From contig NC_089738.1 in the NCBI RefSeq assembly GCF_035083965.1, positions 8,396,734-8,460,733 on the forward strand: a stretch of DNA of 64,000 nucleotides. The letters are read 5' to 3'. Positions 54,661-64,000 of this stretch are shown piece after piece. Under the pieces are notes generated by a model that made no database searches, was not told the DNA's origin, and was given only the letters and a program-made list of their open reading frames with translations. The stretch comes from Branchiostoma lanceolatum. Its lineage: Eukaryota > Chordata > Leptocardii > Amphioxiformes > Branchiostomatidae. Both the position numbers and the translations under genes were made by a program. How positions within the stretch are numbered: position 1 is the first letter of the stretch; every line of letters starts with the position of its first letter.

Positions 54661-54716
54661 CTTGGTTTCAGTGTAGTGCAGGACGCATGCGTGGGCCGGT
54701 GGATTAGCCAATCAGA
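54650..54716 (-). promoter_or_regulatory. Glycogenin proximal promoter elements
   Basis: The start codon sits in CAAGATGGCTGCC, which resembles a YY1 element. A palindromic ACGCATGCGT (NRF1-like) lies at 54683-54692 and a reversed CCAAT box (ATTGGCTAAT) at about 54704-54713. No TATA box is seen. This set is typical of TATA-less housekeeping promoters. These are sequence matches only. Confidence 0.4.
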
Positions 54717-54799
54717 AAGCGGGAAACTCCCTGACTCGGTTTACTTATTTCACGCGGGTCAAATCTCTGGAAGGGGGCGTGGTCGGTGATATGTTGTTT

Positions 54800-56630
54800 T
54801 ACGGTAGTACAATATTGTATTAGTAACGGGGTGAAATGAGGATGTATCGGGTTTATGATATCAAGAGATATGAAGAAGATTTGTGTGTGCTGCATTTGAT
54901 TTGTTGAACGCTCGCTGGTGACAACTGTTAGATGTAGCCTATAGAACTATGGATATGATTTTTTTTTTACTGTAGGCCCTTAACACAATCCCCTTTGGAC
55001 TTACATTGATCAAATACTGTATCCCCTTATTTAGCGCCTGGCGTAGGTCCAACTGGTGGCAAATGGTTGATTCAAATCCGATTAACGTGTTTTCTGTCCT
55101 GTCATCGCTTCTAGTTCTGCCAACATGTTTAGGGATGTCGCCGAAAGTACCAAACGTGTCAGTTGCGTTCGAACCTTAAGATCTATACGTAAACGTAACG
55201 ACAAGTGTAATAGAGACATCTTTTTAATGTCTAATGAACTTTTATGCAAATGGAGGAATATAAGATGCCTTTGGGGGGGTAATTTTCTCTTCCGTCATAG
55301 ATTATGTTTTCCGTACATTGTAAAATAATATGGTTACACTGATTATCTCCATGAAAAATGGAGATATTGTTGTCTTTTTTAATTGATAATGAAATAGGGT
55401 GTAACTTTTTGTGTCATATACAGTAATGCATCTTTTGTGGCAATGTTGTTAGTATGACTTCCTTTATATTACATAATTTCCAATCATAACACAGTGAAGT
55501 CCGATTCAATTTCATAACAAACATGCAAACTATTCAATAGATTGAGTTCATTTTCCATCGTTGTATACGCCTCTGCGATTACTTTAACGTGAGAGGATAG
55601 CAGAAGCCTTTAAAAAGTAAGAACCACATGTAGAAATACCAGAAGAAAATGTGTTTTTATTTGCAGAAAGACAAAAAGATCATACATCAACCAGCAATGT
55701 AGATACGTACAATGTATACGCACCTACTACTAGTACCATTACGTGGCAATTATCATACGGGGCATGACATGAACTACGAAGCGCCCTCTAACGACGGCCC
55801 GTCACAATGCAAGACTATTCCCAAAGGTAACGTTATTTCTGAACGGAGTACGATTCGTTTTCTGTCGTGATCAGTCTTGTATACTGTTGCGCCTATCTAA
55901 TCTCAATACAGCCATTTTCTTACGTTGCGTAGTTATCTACAACAAAGTCAAATAAGACTTTTGCCCAGCAAATTATGCATTATTTGTAATATAGCTTTCG
56001 ATGATGACTATGTCCTATACAATAAACTTCTATGTCATTCATTATTTGCATTATATCATTAGTATTTCTATTATATTTTGCATATTTTACAACTATACCG
56101 ACTTGAAGCTATCATTTGCAGACTATACATTTTACGTATGATTGTATTGCGCTCAGTAGCAACTGTATAATGTGCAACGTTTTCCTTCTCTATATGTCAG
56201 CTGTTATATGTATACAGCTATCAGCCCTTTGTAAAAAGATAGCATGAAATATAAGCACAACACTTGAAAAATGCTAACTCTAACAGTCCAAGATTATAAC
56301 CAGTAAAATGTTCATTCACTTCCCCATGTATTTATTAACAATTGATCCTTTTCTAACAAATTCGCGCTGGCAAACTTATATTAGAGGTGAACCATAAATG
56401 GATATAAGTGATGATATTCATACTTAACAGTTAACGGTTTTGTATGCCTTGTTTTGATTTTTACTCAAAGGTCATTTTTCATTATCAATTATCTTGTTTT
56501 TATCCTGTTTTTGTTTCGTAATTCCCTTTGCGCAACTCCCACCCCAATGATTCTTCCCTATTTCCGAAGCAAGCCAAGTTTAATCTATGGACAAACTGAG
56601 TCTTTTCTGGTCATCATCCGCGCGCTAGTG
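54800..56630. other. Intergenic region between the glycogenin promoter and the SxIP-repeat gene
   Basis: No supportable gene; AT-rich. It should hold the 3' UTR of the minus-strand gene ending at 56631. A minus-strand AATAAA at 56331-56336 is a candidate polyadenylation signal. Confidence 0.4.
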
Positions 56631-56749
56631 TTAATAAAATTCTTCATCAGCTTCTTCTCCAAAGAACTCCTGTACCGTGGTGTGCACGGCCCTCTTCACC
56701 GCAGCCTGTTCTTCCCTGGACAGGGGAGGCTCGCAGAAACTCTCATCAT
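56631..56749 (-). CDS. SxIP-repeat protein terminal exon
   Basis: Acceptor TTAATTTCAG, 119 nt, phase 1 to the TAA stop. It encodes DDESFCEPPLSREEQ, a short amphipathic helix-like stretch (AAVKRAVHTTVQEFF) and an acidic end EEADEEFY. The frame joins the preceding exon exactly. Confidence 0.75.
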
Positions 56750-57774
56750 CTGAAATTAAATTGAAGGGGTATATGTAGTCAGTCGAGGCATTGAATACAT
56801 AAAGCTATGGACACTAGGGTCCTACTGGCTAATTACAATCAAGCTACAGTATAGGTACGTAAAGGAGCATAACAGATATATATACCGTTGTTGTTACATT
56901 TTTCGCCAACGTAGCAGCTTGCAATGGTAAGTAGTACAACTATACTGCAACTGTACATGTATATTGTTTTAAATCAATCTAAATCTAAAAGCAAAGTACG
57001 TGTTTGTTCGTATGTAATTCAAAACAGTGAGATTTCCCTGTTGTTTCTCTATGAACAAGATTTTAATGTATGAATAAGTTTACGTACCCGTTTTTTATTT
57101 CTTGGAGTCCAAAATGTCGGCCGTAATGTCCTATCATTCCACCCAAAGCAACAAACCAAGAGCCACCACAAGAGAACCCCACCTCAAAACCATTTGCAAA
57201 CACCGAGACGCGATTCTGGCGCGAAAATGTCGTAGATTCATAGTGAAAACCGCCCTTAAAACCGTCCACAATTCTGCACCAAAACTATGAAAGTGGAGGG
57301 GAGCCTCCACCATAGGTAGTCAGTCCACATGAAATCCACCGAATAATGGTAATGCACAGAGCGGCCACAAGGTGGCGCTGCTGTACCATGCCATGTGGCT
57401 CGAGAAGACACATAGGCAAGTCACACTCAATACACTGTTATGTCAGCAGTATGGCGTCGAATAGGTCGTTAAGCCGTATGCCCCGTGGTTGAAGATAACC
57501 AAGTCAGAAGTACTCTAAAAACAAGCACACTTATGGATAGAAGTAGGTTTACGTCCCTTTACAAGTGCCAAAAACCTTTCGTCCTAAGGACGCATGCACT
57601 TAGGGCAAGTAGTGCCTTATCGGGGTCACCTTCAACATCACCAAAATGGCAGTCTCTTTAAACCCTTGCGCCCCACCAATTGGAAGATTCTTGCAATTCA
57701 GCCCATTTCTGAGAGTACACACACAAACACAAACACACGCGCACACACAAACATAAACATAAACACATGTATAC

Positions 57775-57843
<69 letters not shown>

Positions 57844-60800
57844 TACACAGACACACACACATAAACACACACGTACCTTGCCGACGTCCTGTGTATCCCG
57901 CGGCGCCAAGGTCAGCCATGTCGTCGTCGCTTTCCTCCACCATGACCCAGCTGTCGTCCTCCGAGTGGGCCGACTGCTCGTGCACCTCCACAGGGGAAGG
58001 TGCCTCACTGTTACAGGAGTCTTCTGAGAACACGAATCCTGTCGGAGGGTAATGAAAGTATTCGTGTACAGATGATTTGTAAGTAGTAGGGTAAAGATTG
58101 TTCTATAGCCTTTTGGGGGCCGTTGGTACAGTAGCTGGCCACGGCACAGTATTAGAGGGCGGAGCCCATTCCCTCTCCTTCCATCGCCATTTACCTCCCC
58201 AACCGAAATCAGGTACCCATTTTAGTGAGAGAAGTGTCTTCCCAAGGACACAACATTGATAGAATGTCAGAGGACTCGAATCCAGAACCTATGGGAAGCA
58301 CCCTAATCGTTACGCCTCTCGCTTTTTGCACATAAAAGAAATTTTTTTTATACAAAAACAACGCCAGAAATAGAACTAAAACTCATCTTCATTGATAGTT
58401 TGGACGACTTAAATTAATCAGAATGCACTCATACATAACACATGTCCAGGGACAAAACATGATATCTTTCTGTATCTTAAACATGTAATTCCCAACACAC
58501 ACAAAAACTGGACTTTCCCAAAGTTTTGACTCGCCAACTCCAGTGTCTGCTCACCGCCTCAAACCGATCCAACTGTTACCTTCCATCTGAGAACGTAGTT
58601 TGTCATCTGAGAACGTAGTTTTTATTTTCAAAACAACGAGTATTTAAAGGATCTTACCTGTAACGATGTAGTGAGTTGTGACCGGGATGACGGAGACACC
58701 CAGGTACGAAGCCGTGGGCATAGGTCCTACATCCAGGGTGTTCTCCTTCAGAACCTTCTGCAACTGCCGCAGGGGAGGGTGGAATCTTTTCCGGCTTCTT
58801 GGAGTCATTGGAGAGGGCGGCTTCTTGGTGGGGCTCCATGGCAACGGGATGACGATGGATCCCGGCTTTGGAGAAAGAATGTCCTCTCTCGGTTTCCATA
58901 GTAACAGCGCCTTGTCTGCTGGTGACATAGGAGATGGCCATGTTTGTTGCCTAGTTGGCGTTTCGGACGTACCCAAATCAAGCGTTTTCGGCGGTATTCT
59001 CCTCTGACTGGCAGCTGTCTTGACATCCTCTTCACTGAATTCATCTGTCGTGAGCAGGTCTTCCTTGCTGCTGCGCTTTTTCAGCACTCTTCCCCTCCAA
59101 CCTTTACCCTCTGACCTGTCACTCTCAGCATCGTCGTCGCCATAGTAACCCCTTTCGTCTTTGGAATACTCTTCCTCTTCGTCTATCCGCTCTAGATCCT
59201 CTGGTATTTCATATCGTTCCCTTTCATCTTCTGACCCCTTCTGGCCGTCGCCTGAATCAGGATCTTCTTGGTTCTCCTTTTGCTGGTCGGGCTCTTGTTG
59301 AAGATTTGCCGCATCATGGACCTCCTCCTTCACCATCTTCACGTCTTGTCTTTCCTTCTCATCTCCAGCTCTCGGTTCTCTTTCATGTTCATCAGCTTGG
59401 GAAACTTCTCCTGCTTTGTCAGCACCAGCATATTCGTCGTCTCGAGGAGATGGCACCCCTAGCGGACTCCCGGAGTATTTCAAGGGAATTTGTGTTGGAA
59501 TACCAGATGGCTTTGCTAAGCCGGGGATTTTAGATGGGCTTGGCGACTTTCTTGTTGGACTCTTCGGTGTCCTAGACGGTGGAGGCGGACTGTCTGCCCT
59601 CCTCGTTGGACTAGTAGGTATTTTACTTGGACCTCTGGGAATTTTTGACGAGCTAGGAGACTGTTGGGAGAAATCTTGTGAATGTTCTGGCTGTGGTTGC
59701 TCAGGACTTCGTTGCTGGGTCGGACCTTCCGCTGGCTTTGTTGAAGGAGGAGGACTCTTTGATTGAAATTTGGGGATCTTCGACTGCCGTGTGGGCTTCT
59801 GCTTTGCTGGTTGTCCCGACTCTGCAGTCCCGGGCGCATCGTAGAATACATCACCTTCGTTGTCACCTTCTCTATATTGAGGTGGTTGGGAAGACACAAA
59901 GGCAGTTGCGAGAGCGACATCGTCGTGTGGTGAGACAGCCGCTACATTAGCAACCTTTGCCATACGTGGGTCTGCTTCAAATGACGTGGCTTCTTCAACG
60001 AAGCCTTCTTGCCTTGCTGCAACCCTTTGTTTGTTCAACTCGTTGTCAGCATCTCCTTGATCCGGGGGTTGGGAAGAAACAAACGCAGTGGAAAGAGCGA
60101 CTTCCTCTCGCTGAGGGATATCCACGACATTCGCAAGACTTTCCATACTTTGTTCTTCTTCAAATATTGTTGTTCCTTCAACCAAGCCCTGCTCTCTCTT
60201 CGTGGCTTTCTTCTTATTCAACTGGCGGACCCTTGTGGGAGATTGTGGCAACGGAGACCATGGGAGTGGAATCACCACTGAGCTTATCCGCGGGGATAGA
60301 ATCTCCTCCCTCGACCTCCAGACAACCACTGCTTTGTACGGTGGGGACATCGGACTTTCCGGTGTGACAGGTTCGACTTCGGAGGAAGACGTCCTCTCGG
60401 AAGAACCCTCGCTCTTCCTCGGGAAAAATTTCCTCTTGGGAGATCCCTCCGTCTCTCTGGTCAGCGGCATTTGTGTTGGTCTTACCGGTTTGTACGGGCT
60501 CAGCGGCTCGACCTCGGGTGAAGACGGGTCGTCTAGGTCCTGTACCATACCTTTTGGTATGTAGCCTTTCGCAGTACTGTGTGGTTCTTGTGGTTTGTCA
60601 CTTGTGTCATAACCTGACGGAACAACTCCAGTCTGATATTTGTCCTCTGTCTGCACGAATTCTGGTTGCCTTGTAGACTGATCTTCTGTCACCTCTGTGG
60701 TGGTCTGTTCAGATTCAGTATCCATGTCCTGGTCTGAAAGCGTGTACGATGAGCCTAAGGCACCGGTTTTAGTATCAGAGACCAATGTTGTCGCTGGTAA

Positions 60801-63800
60801 TTTCGTCCAACGATCGTTGTCCTCTTCCACTACCCCCTCTGTAACTGATACATGTTTTCTCGTTGCTCCTCCAAACTCAAACGTCCTTTGTCTCTCCGGT
60901 GATGCCGTGGGGGTCCAAGGCAAAGGAATCGCTATTGAGCCTGGTCTAGGAGATATGATGTTTTCGAGTGGCTCCCATGGCAGGACAGCCTTATTTGGTG
61001 GTGACATCGGCGATGAATATTGTTCTTTAGAGCCTAGTTTCGTTGGCCTTACCGGTTGTTGAGGACTTAGAGGCTCTACTTCAGGTGAAGATGGTCCCAA
61101 GTCGTCTTGTTCCCTATTATGTGAAGTGTCATCTTTCACTTTGGATTTTGGTGCCTTTTTCTTGCCAGGGGAGGTGTCATAACCCGACGGAACTACTCCG
61201 CTCTGGTATTCTGCCTTTGCGAAGGCTGGTTGTTCAGAGATTTTAGATTGGTCCTCTGATACTTCTGATTGGGTGTGTTTGGATCCGCTTGACACATCCT
61301 GTTCAGAGAGCGTGTACGAAGTACATAGAGCGCCAGGCTCTGTATCAGAGATCAACGTGGTCGGAGGTTGCTTCGTCTGAAGATCATCATCTTGTTCTGT
61401 TATCTCTTCAGTAGCTGTTACGTGTCTTCTTGAAGCTCCGCTAAAGTCAAATGTCTTTTGCTTCTCAGGGGATGGTGTGGGGGTCCAAGGTAATGGAATG
61501 GGTATTGAGCCTTGTCTGGGTGATATGATCTCCTCGATTGGTCTCCATGGCAGGACAGCCTTATCTGCAGGTGACATTGGTGGTGAATGTAGCAGTTCTT
61601 CAGGTCTCTTACTCTGTGTGGCGTACCCTTTCACTGTATCTTGTTTTTCCTGTGGAGTACGCCCTCCTAACGGAGTTGGGATTTTGGATTTTGACGCCTT
61701 TTCCTTATCATAGCCTGATGGAACTACTCCGTCGTCATATTCTTCCTCTGTCTTCACCGATCCTGGCTGTTTAGATGCATCAGACTGGCCCTGTGTCTCT
61801 TCTTCGGTGATTTTCTCGGATTCGGTTGGCATATCCTGGTCTGAAAAAGTGTATGAAGTATGTAAGGTACCGCTTTCGGTATCAGAGATCAGCGTTGCTG
61901 TTGGTTGTTCCTTCTGGTGATGGTCATATTCCTCTTCTACTATCTCTTCTTTAACTGTTACGTGTCTTCTCGAGGCTCCCCCAAAGTCAAACGCCTGTTG
62001 TTTTTCAGGAGATTGTGTAGGAGAAGGGGTCCAAGGCAAGGGGATCGGGATGGATCCCGGTTTAGGCGAAATGATCTCTTCAATTGGCCTCCACGGCAAG
62101 ACAGCTTTGTCGGGAGGTGACAACGGCGCCGAATGTCGAATGTCTTTCGAGTTCTGGGTCTCAGAACTGACTCTTCGTTTCTCTAACTCCTCAGAAGACA
62201 GTTGGTCAACTGGTTTGTTCATATCATCTGTCGATTCTCTGGTATCAGAGATCCGCCCCGTTGCTTGTTCTTTCGTCTGTCGATGGTCACATTCCTCTTC
62301 CACTATCTCCTTTTTAACTGTTACGTGTCTTCTCGAGGCTCCCCCAAAGTCAAACGCCTGTTGTTTTTCAGGAGATTGTGTAGGCGAAGGTGTCCAAGGC
62401 AAAGGGATGGCGATGGATCCCGGTCTAGGCGAGATGATTTCTTCAATTGGCCTCCACGGCAAGACAGCTTTGTCAGGAGGTGACATCGGCGCCGAATGTC
62501 GAATATCTTTTGAGTTCTGGGTCTCGAAACTGACTCTTCGTTTCTCCAACTCCTCTGAAGACAGTTGGTCGACTGGTTTGTTGACATCATCTGTCGATTC
62601 TCTGGTATCAGAGATCCACCCCGTTGCTTGTTGTTTCGTCTGTCGATGGTCACATTCCTCTTCCACTATCTCCTTTCTAACTGTTACGTGTCTTCTCGAG
62701 GCTCCTCCAAAGTCAAACGCCTGTTGTTTTTCAGGAGATTGTGTAGGAGAAGGGGTCCAAGGCAAGGGGATCGGGATGGATCCCGGTTTAGGCGAGATTA
62801 TCTCTTCAATTGGCCTCCATGGCAAGACAGCTTTGTCTGGAGGCGACATCGGCGCCGAATGTCGAATATCTTTTGAGTTCTGGGTCTCAAAGCTGGCTCT
62901 TCGTTTCTCTAACTCCTCTGAAGACAGTTGGTCGACGGGTTTTCTCACGACATCTGTCGATTCTCTGGACTCTGGTGGAACAGTTCCATCGAATGGCTGT
63001 TGCCTTTGGTCTGATGTATACGGCGGTGAGAGGATGTCTGTTTCACGAATCGTTGGGTCGTACTGGGCGGGTTGTTGGCCTATAGGTGGCATCGGAGGTG
63101 AAACAAAATCGAGACCAATGGGGGGAGGTGGTTGCAGAGGAACCGAAGGGCGGACAGCGTCTGGCTGAGCTTCTCCGGAGCTTCTTTCGGGGCCAATCTG
63201 AGACGTCTGCGCTGGTTGACCAGGATGGTGTGTTGCAGGCTGTGGAGGAGGGTAGCCCAAGTTGCCCGGCGGTGGATAGGGCAGATGCCCGGAGGTCTGA
63301 CTAGGCTGGTACGGATCGTAGGGCGACTGTGGAGGATACACTGATTGAACAGGTGGGTAAGGCGGGTAGGGACCCTGTGGAAGTTGTGGTGGGAATGCTG
63401 GATCATGTCTCTGCGGAAATGCGGGATGTGGAGTTGGATATGGCGAGCCTGGAGAAGACTGTTCTTGACCGCGGCGCTCACCTTCCGAAGGATGTGCAGG
63501 GTAGGGGAACGCTCCTCCCGGTGGCGTATAGAAGGGAGATGGGGATGGGGAGGGAGCTGGAGGATACGGTGCCGGACCAGACGGGTACTGAGGGGCATCG
63601 GGCGCCGTACTTGACGGGTAAGGGGCAACGGGCGCCGTACCTGGCGGACAAGGGGCATCGGGCGCCCTACCAGGCGGATAAGGGGCATCGGGCGACCTAC
63701 CAGGCGGATAAGGGGCATCGGGCGTCCTACCGGGCGTGTAAGGGGCATCGGGCGTCCTACCAGGCGGGTAAGGGGCATCGGGCGCCCTACCAGGCGGGTA

Positions 63801-64000
63801 AGGGGCATCGGGTGCCCTACCAGGCGGGTAAGGGGCATTGGGTGCCCTACCAGGCGGAGGCGGATAAGAGGCATCGACCGCTCTACCAGGCGGAGGCGGA
63901 TAAGGGGCATCGGGCGCCCTACCAGGCGGATAAGGGGCATCGGGGGCTCTACCAGGAGGATAAGGGACATCGGGCGTCCTACCAGGCGGGTAAGGGGCAT
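56631..64000 (-). CDS. Large proline-rich LPW-module / SxIP-motif protein, 5' end outside the window
   Basis: Three exons fit in phase: beyond 64000 to 58658, 58038-57877, and 56749-56631 (TAA stop), giving 1873 visible residues. The visible N-terminus is a run of decapeptide repeats (APYPPGR type), then a Pro/Tyr/Gln-rich region. Seven modules follow with the core SPxxKAxLPWrPiEeIiSP and SIxIPLPW(T/S)P. The first three are near identical; the last two are diverged. Between modules lie acidic Ser/Thr-rich spacers. Six SxIP motifs (five SKIP, one SGIP) in basic Ser/Pro contexts suggest EB-protein binding at microtubule plus ends. The C-terminal exons are acidic (EDDSWVMVEESDDDMADLG, then REEQAAVKRAVHTTVQEFF and EEADEEFY). 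I do not recognise the family. There is no signal peptide or membrane segment in the visible part, so it is probably cytosolic or cytoskeletal and mostly disordered. Confidence 0.75.
57716..57872. repeat. (CA)n microsatellite just inside a 5' splice site
   Basis: A CA tract with a pure core at about 57783-57838. On the gene strand the intron begins GTACGTGTGTG and runs into TG repeats, so the donor of exon 58038-57877 directly abuts a long UG tract. Confidence 0.9.
57877..58038 (-). CDS. SxIP-repeat protein penultimate exon
   Basis: Acceptor CCCTCCGACAG, donor CAAG|GTACGT, 162 nt, phase 1 to phase 1. It encodes GFVFSEDSCNSEAPSPVEVH and a strongly acidic segment (SEDDSWVMVEESDDDMADLG). Skipping it would keep the frame. 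Confidence 0.75.
58110..58316 (-). mobile_element. tRNA-derived SINE copy
   Basis: Minus strand: GGCGTAACGATTAGGGTG, a B-box-like GGATTCGAGTCC, then GGGTACCTGATTTCGGTTGG and GGTAAATGGCGATGGAAGG. It matches the copy at 25536 in block order and lies in an intron of the SxIP-repeat gene. Confidence 0.6.
58658..64000 (-). CDS. SxIP-repeat protein giant exon, continues past the window edge
   Basis: The donor ACAG|GTAAGATC ends the exon at 58658 in phase 1. The frame is open without a stop to the window edge (5343 nt), so the GTG at 63341 is not a start and no ATG start can be assigned. LPW modules lie at about 62990 down to 60230, with the seventh near 58800-58930. The SKIP/SGIP cluster is at about 59484-59795, with another SKIP near 61685. 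Confidence 0.85.
61910..62990 (-). repeat. Three near-identical coding repeats of about 355 bp
   Basis: Forward-strand words such as GTGTCTTCTCGAGGCTCC, CAAACGCCTGTTGTTTTTC and TTGGCCTCCA(C/T)GGCAAGAC recur three times with a period of about 355 bp. They encode LPW modules 1-3 with their spacers. The high DNA identity suggests recent duplication or gene conversion. Confidence 0.8.
63600..64000 (-). repeat. 30-bp coding minisatellite (decapeptide repeat)
   Basis: About 13 copies of a 30-bp unit with forward core GGGGCATCGGGCGCCCTACC. On the minus strand each encodes a decapeptide of the form DAPYPPGRAP. Two units carry a 6-bp insertion (near 63858 and 63893). The array runs off the window. 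Confidence 0.85.

Noticed and set aside
62050..63168. 372-codon plus-strand ORF
   Set aside because: It is the antisense shadow of the LPW repeats. Its apparent repeats mirror the real minus-strand coding repeats, and the minus frame is open for over 5 kb with good splice sites.
58644..63341. GTG at 63341 as the start of the large protein
   Set aside because: The frame remains open upstream to 64000 with consistent Pro/Tyr-rich coding, and GTG starts are not expected in animal nuclear genes.
63080..64000. 306-codon minus-strand ORF (RLVGRPMPL repeats)
   Set aside because: It is an out-of-frame reading of the decapeptide minisatellite. The frame giving DAPYPPGRAP joins without a stop to the long downstream coding frame.
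1..64000. CRISPR arrays, operons or phage-like modules
   Set aside because: The tandem repeats have no regular unique spacers, the genes are intron-split, and there are no prokaryotic signals. None is present.

Overview
This window is animal nuclear DNA. Its genes are split by spliceosomal introns with GT-AG borders that keep the reading frame, coding density is low, and the non-coding part is crowded with SINE-like elements, foldback (MITE-like) elements, LINE remnants and simple repeats. The protein style, the vertebrate-like glycogenin and the dense short repeats suggest an invertebrate chordate such as amphioxus (Branchiostoma). That is inference; no marker gene fixes the species.

Left half (about 4.6-32.8 kb): a cluster of three paralogous genes for secreted or cell-surface proteins built from tandem lamin-tail-domain (LTD)-like units of about 165-210 residues. 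LTD-A (minus, 4649-9603) has three units, a choice of two transmembrane exons and a short tail. LTD-B (minus, 12584-19663, about 1698 aa) has eight units, one transmembrane exon and a 60-residue tail. LTD-C (plus, 26854-32769, about 993 aa) has three units, a Ser/Thr-rich mucin-like stalk and a C-terminal hydrophobic anchor. LTD-B and LTD-C are head to head across about 7 kb. I rebuilt the exons from splice sites and phases, and all totals divide by three.

Middle (36.6-54.7 kb): one glycogenin gene on the minus strand, eight exons and about 485 aa. It has the catalytic DxD, the self-glucosylated tyrosine and the C-terminal glycogen-synthase-binding motif, plus an unusual in-frame acidic repeat exon.

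Right end (56.6 kb to the window edge): the 3' part of a minus-strand gene for a very large, proline-rich, probably disordered protein. It has seven copies of an LPW-containing module and six SxIP motifs of the kind that bind EB microtubule plus-end proteins. Its 5' end lies outside the window.

The most interesting content is the LTD family. The LTD is best known from nuclear lamins, but here it is arrayed extracellularly on membrane-anchored proteins, with exon shuffling, a mutually exclusive transmembrane exon pair and a shared tyrosine motif in the cytoplasmic tails.
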